Shown here in pieces: positions 60,860 to 64,000 of a DNA stretch of 64,000 nt. Made by a program: the position numbers and the translations under genes. The stretch covers positions 682,001 through 746,000 of the forward strand of contig OZ345360.1 in assembly GCA_977006965.1 (NCBI GenBank), read 5' to 3'. The notes beneath the pieces were generated by a model. It was not told the origin of the DNA and did not search any database. It was given only the letters and a program-made list of their open reading frames with translations. Numbering within the stretch: the stretch's first letter is position 1; every line of letters begins with the position of its first letter. This DNA comes from Phymatolithon calcareum. Taxonomy: Eukaryota > Rhodophyta > Florideophyceae > Hapalidiales.

Positions 60860-63824
60860 TCAGTAAGTCACGATAGCAGACGTTATTTTGACAATTCTGA
60901 GAAACCCTTGTTGCATAGTAAATTTAACTATCTCCTGTGCTACAGTAAGAGATCTCTTTTGACAACTTGACCTATCTAAGAGACCAGCTACACTTTTTGA
61001 ATACAGCTCAGAGTAGCAAAATGTGACACATTCAAGTGGCATGGTGGCGACTTGAACTGTCTTCGCGTTCTGGCCTATTGCATATATCCTGCCGTTGCTT
61101 CCGTGTATTATGTATCCAGGACGTTGCCTCTTGGTTCCAGTGTTGGTGTCTAAAAGAAAAACCTCACCTGACATATGTACAACAGAAAAATCACTGCCAG
61201 CATCGAATTCAAGGCTTCTGATCAGTCCTGCGTATTGTCCATCATAGAATGTGCTTAGCCCTGTGATCCCATGCCAGACACGACTAGTGCTGTCACGAGA
61301 TCTCGAAACAATGCCAATTCCGTCCGCGCTCATCGCAACGCGAGTCACAGCATTCTTATGTCCACACAGTGGTCCCAGTAGGCATTCTCCGTTCTCCCCA
61401 CCCCATACACGAACACTTTTGTCACGAGATCTCGAAACAATGCGACTTCCGTCCGCGCTCGTCGCAACGCAACGCACCGCATCGTCATGTCCACGCAGTG
61501 GTCCCAGCACGCATTCTCCACTCTGCCCATCCCATACACGAACACTTTTGTCACGAGATCCCGAAACAATGCGACTTCCGTCCGCGCTACTTGCAACACC
61601 GGTGATCCTATTGTCATGACCCTTCAGTGTCTCCACAGTTGCAAATCGAAAACACGCCTTTCGTGTACTTGCACGACTGCAATTATATTTTGTTCTTCAC
61701 TCAATCACATGGCTGTAATCCGCTCCTCAAAGTCGATACGGAACAGTTGTCCGGCGTCCGCCCTCCATCGCAGCTCGTGCTTCGGCACATAGTGAGGCTT
61801 CGGAACATGCATCGACACACTTGACAGGAAGCGCTGTACAAACTCTGAAGACGGGCACCGTGGTTGCAACCGACCGCACATTTCAAACGGGGTTGCGTAT
61901 ATACTCTCGTTGATGTTCACGTAGCTCTCTTCGAAGGCCCTGCGCACTGCGTCAGCCCCAATAGCTCTCCCGCTACTATGCGATAATTCTTGAAAATCGT
62001 CCCGCAAAGCGACTATTCCTGCAGCCTTCATTCATCCGACAGCAACGATTCCAGCTCACATCCTTCGCTCACGGTCAAGTGTCGAGCGAGGTTCTTTTCA
62101 ATGTACCCATGCTCTGGTACTTTTTCACGATCCCACCACTCTCGGCAATTATACATATTTGACTACAGCATGTCAGCAGGCGCTTTCCGCATATATCCGT
62201 CGAGGAACCGTGCATGCCAATGCGAAGCACGATTGTTTTCACTAGATAGTGACTTAGCTTGTTCAAGCACAAGATTGTGAAGTGCCAGTCCGTCAACCCT
62301 TCCCGCTGGAGTTGTGTGCCAGCGCCGCAAAACTAGGTGCATATCTGCAAGTTTAGACATAAGTTGCTCAGTCGCTCGCTCGTCAGTCTCCCACAGACGT
62401 TTCAGGCATGTCCGAGAAATCCAAGCCTGCTTGCGTACAACACTCAGCGCTTCAAACTTTTCCCTCACGCTCAATTTGCATCCAAGTTTCCTCCGTCCTT
62501 CTGTGCCAAGCGCCCACTTTTCGCAATGCCGCAAACTGGTCTCAACCACAGCTCTCAGTCCCCGGTAGTCAGCAACACTTCTGTCTCCTACACTTTCGAC
62601 GTTTTCTTGCAGCTTATGCGCATAGATTACTACCGACTGATCAATGCTGCCACTGTTTTCTTCGATTACGATGCGCAGACCAGTCCCAACAGCACCTAAT
62701 GCCACTGGCAGTCCAGCGCACACATCCAAGAGGTATCAAAGTGCCGTCCAAGTGTCCCTTAATGTGCGAACAGATTCAGTTTCGATGCCAGCATACTTGG
62801 CGAGAATGCTCAACGCCTCTTGCCCACGAACTTCCCGTGGACTGAACTTCACCTCGGGGAACTGTTGCGAGATGGACTTCTCCCGTGTCGATATCACTAT
62901 CGCACTTGATCGTGAGTTGCAAAGCATCAGCTTAAGCGAACTTAGATATCCGGTTGGGTGCCCGTCGAACGACCAGATTTTATCGCATACGAACAGGGCA
63001 CACCTACCACTGAGCCACAGGGATACTTGTCTAGCAGCTGATTCTTCTGATCTCTTATTTGTGATATCTCTTGCAAGAGACTTGCCGCCAGAGTTTTCGA
63101 CGAAGTGTGCGACACTTTCAATCGCATCCTCTTCAGCAGCGTCCTGTCCAAGAGTGATGAAGAACACCCCGTCGAAGTACTTGTTTTGTACTTCCGATTC
63201 ATGGCAAAGACCCTGAAGTGCATTAGTTTTCCCCACTCCACCCATTCCCACCGCCCCAAGCAGACTTGGACTAACAGCAGCCGTCGCTCTTTCACCAGCA
63301 GAGTCCGACAATACTGCACGTTTCAATGACGCCTCCATGGTATCACCATTGAAGTTCAGCACCACATTGTTTGGAAGCGGGGGCTCATCAAAATGCGCAA
63401 GGTATTCGTCACATGGCATCCTGTTATTTACTCTCATGGAAGGGATAACGAGAGCTATTACTACACTGTCAATCGCGAAGTGAGCCTCCTTCAATATCGC
63501 GCCAACTTCTTCACGCGCTGTTTTCACCTTGTTCACCCTGGAGAATAGCTTGCCTTCGTTCACTTCACGACCGTCAACAATTCGATTCCTGCTTCGAAAT
63601 GAACGGTCTCCTTGTCTCGAAGAGTTGCCGATTATGAAAGAGCTCCCACTCACCGTTGCAGGGGAGCTCTCTCTTGTACACTCATCCTTCAGGCTCTTCA
63701 AGATGGTCTCCGACGTTGTCAGGGATTCCTCAACGCTCTTCAGAACGGTGCGAATTGCGCTTATCGCACGTTCGCAAATAGATTCCTTATAATCCACAAG
63801 CCTTGCTTCTATACTATTAACACT
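60860..63824 (-). pseudogene. NB-ARC/WD40 (NLR-like, APAF1-type STAND) gene, multiply broken
   Basis: Reading from right to left on the minus strand: a helical N-terminal part (~63400-63824), NB-ARC with P-loop GMGGVGKT (about 63230-63250), FFITLGQD, Walker-B-like CALFVCDKIW, STREKSI, then an in-frame TGA at 62736-62738 within ...RDTWTAL-YLLDVCAGLPVALGAVG (the GLPLA motif). The frame continues to a stop at 62163-62165, GYIEKNLARHLTVSEGCELESLLSDE, a frameshift near 62030, FVQRFLSSV...ELRWRADAGQLFRIDFEE, another frameshift near 61640, then WD40 repeats GHDNRITGVASSADGSRIVSGSRDKSVRVWDG and two more (to about 61251). STAND NTPases of this build act as ligand-triggered switches in defence or cell death (known family). 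This copy is inactive. Confidence 0.87.
61251..61636 (-). repeat. Three WD40 units of 42 codons in the NLR relic
   Basis: Three consecutive 126-bp units encode GHxxxxxxVAxSADGxxIVSxSRDxSxRVWxG. Units 1 and 2 are nearly identical even at DNA level (the word TCACGAGATC recurs every 126 bp on the plus strand), a sign of recent tandem expansion or gene conversion, as seen for high-identity WD40 repeats in NLR-type receptors. Confidence 0.8.
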
Positions 63825-63940
63825 TAGTGCAGTGTGTAGTGTTGTTAATAGTATTGAAGCAACGCTTGTGGATGACAAGGAATCTATTGGCGAGCGAGCG
63901 ATAAGCACGTTTCGCACTATTCTCAGGAGAGTTGAGGGAT
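63725..63940. repeat. Inverted repeat (about 100-bp arms) joining two NLR copies head to head
   Basis: Left arm about 63725-63824, right arm about 63838-63940, axis near 63831, about 80% identical by eye. Left arm (minus strand) encodes NSIEARLVDYKESICERAIS; right arm (plus strand) encodes NSIEATLVDDKESIGERAIS. Both arms are thus the same part of an NLR N-terminus in divergent orientation. Confidence 0.85.
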
Positions 63941-64000
63941 CACAAGTCTTGTTTGGCAGTCTTCGAAGGACTTGATTGAAGAATGCCAGTTATCGGGCAT
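63838..64000 (+). pseudogene. Start of a second, divergent NLR-like copy (runs off the window)
   Basis: The plus strand from 63838 encodes SVVNSIEATLVDDKESIGERAISTFRTILRRVEGS, homologous to the N-terminal helical part of the relic on the minus strand. The frame stops at about 63972 (TGA) and a frame-shifted continuation SSKDLIEECQ resembles the SLKDECT segment of the other copy. No ATG precedes it within the inverted repeat. Its state beyond the window is unknown, so it may be a relic or the first part of a gene with an exon elsewhere. Confidence 0.6.

Noticed and set aside
1-64000. CRISPR arrays, rRNA genes, bacterial operons or integrated virus
   Set aside because: No regularly spaced repeats, no rRNA-like sequence and no ribosome-binding sites or polycistronic spacing; I saw no capsid, packaging or viral polymerase motif.

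Overview
The window is nuclear DNA of an intron-poor eukaryote. Two genes carry short GT-AG introns of 89 and 68 nt, and the others are single open frames. The gene content is nuclear: a Prp28-type spliceosomal helicase, the ribosome-assembly factor RLP24, the Golgi tether COG7, a copine, a DNAJC25-like J protein, an Alba protein and an EGY-type plastid membrane protein. The best fit is a red alga, probably a florideophyte with gene islands in a repeat sea (inference). A plastid EGY homologue, the shortage of introns and a tRNA-Thr interrupted in three loops all point that way. Extra tRNA introns outside the anticodon loop are known from the nuclear genome of the red alga Cyanidioschyzon.

Layout. 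1-13.4 kb is a gene island: a partial methyltransferase, an EGY-type pseudoprotease, Prp28, a 3 kb gene-poor stretch with small TSD-flanked retroelements, tRNA-Thr, mitochondrial bL35, RLP24 and COG7. 14.3-36.1 kb is a repeat block. Two same-direction copies of one segment (about 14.4-20.4 and 27.0-36.1 kb) flank a LINE and two piggyBac-like elements. They carry three copies of a glycosylated multi-pass membrane protein gene that I do not recognise. 36.6-47.5 kb is a second gene island (Alba, AP endonuclease, copine, DNAJC25) interrupted by a hAT-like MITE, a LINE 3' end and another piggyBac-like element. 47.9-49.9 kb is one more piggyBac relic. 52.7-57.1 kb holds two convergent, apparently paralogous C2H2 zinc-finger genes. 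59.4-64 kb is a graveyard: a polyprenyl-diphosphate synthase relic, a peptidyl-tRNA hydrolase relic, and a broken NB-ARC/WD40 (NLR-like) gene facing the start of a second copy across an inverted repeat.

Most notable signals: (1) a tRNA-Thr(UGU) gene whose five helices are all perfect only if introns are removed from the D, anticodon and T loops; (2) a piggyBac-like family flanked by CTAG instead of TTAA, with paired CCTCAATTGAGG subterminal palindromes; (3) the tandemly amplified membrane glycoprotein family; (4) a LINE whose RNase H domain is split by a Tudor/Agenet-like insert; (5) the head-to-head NLR relic. The housekeeping genes form no operon-like functional unit; their pairing reflects shared intergenic regions. 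No database search was run, so all family names come from reading motifs.
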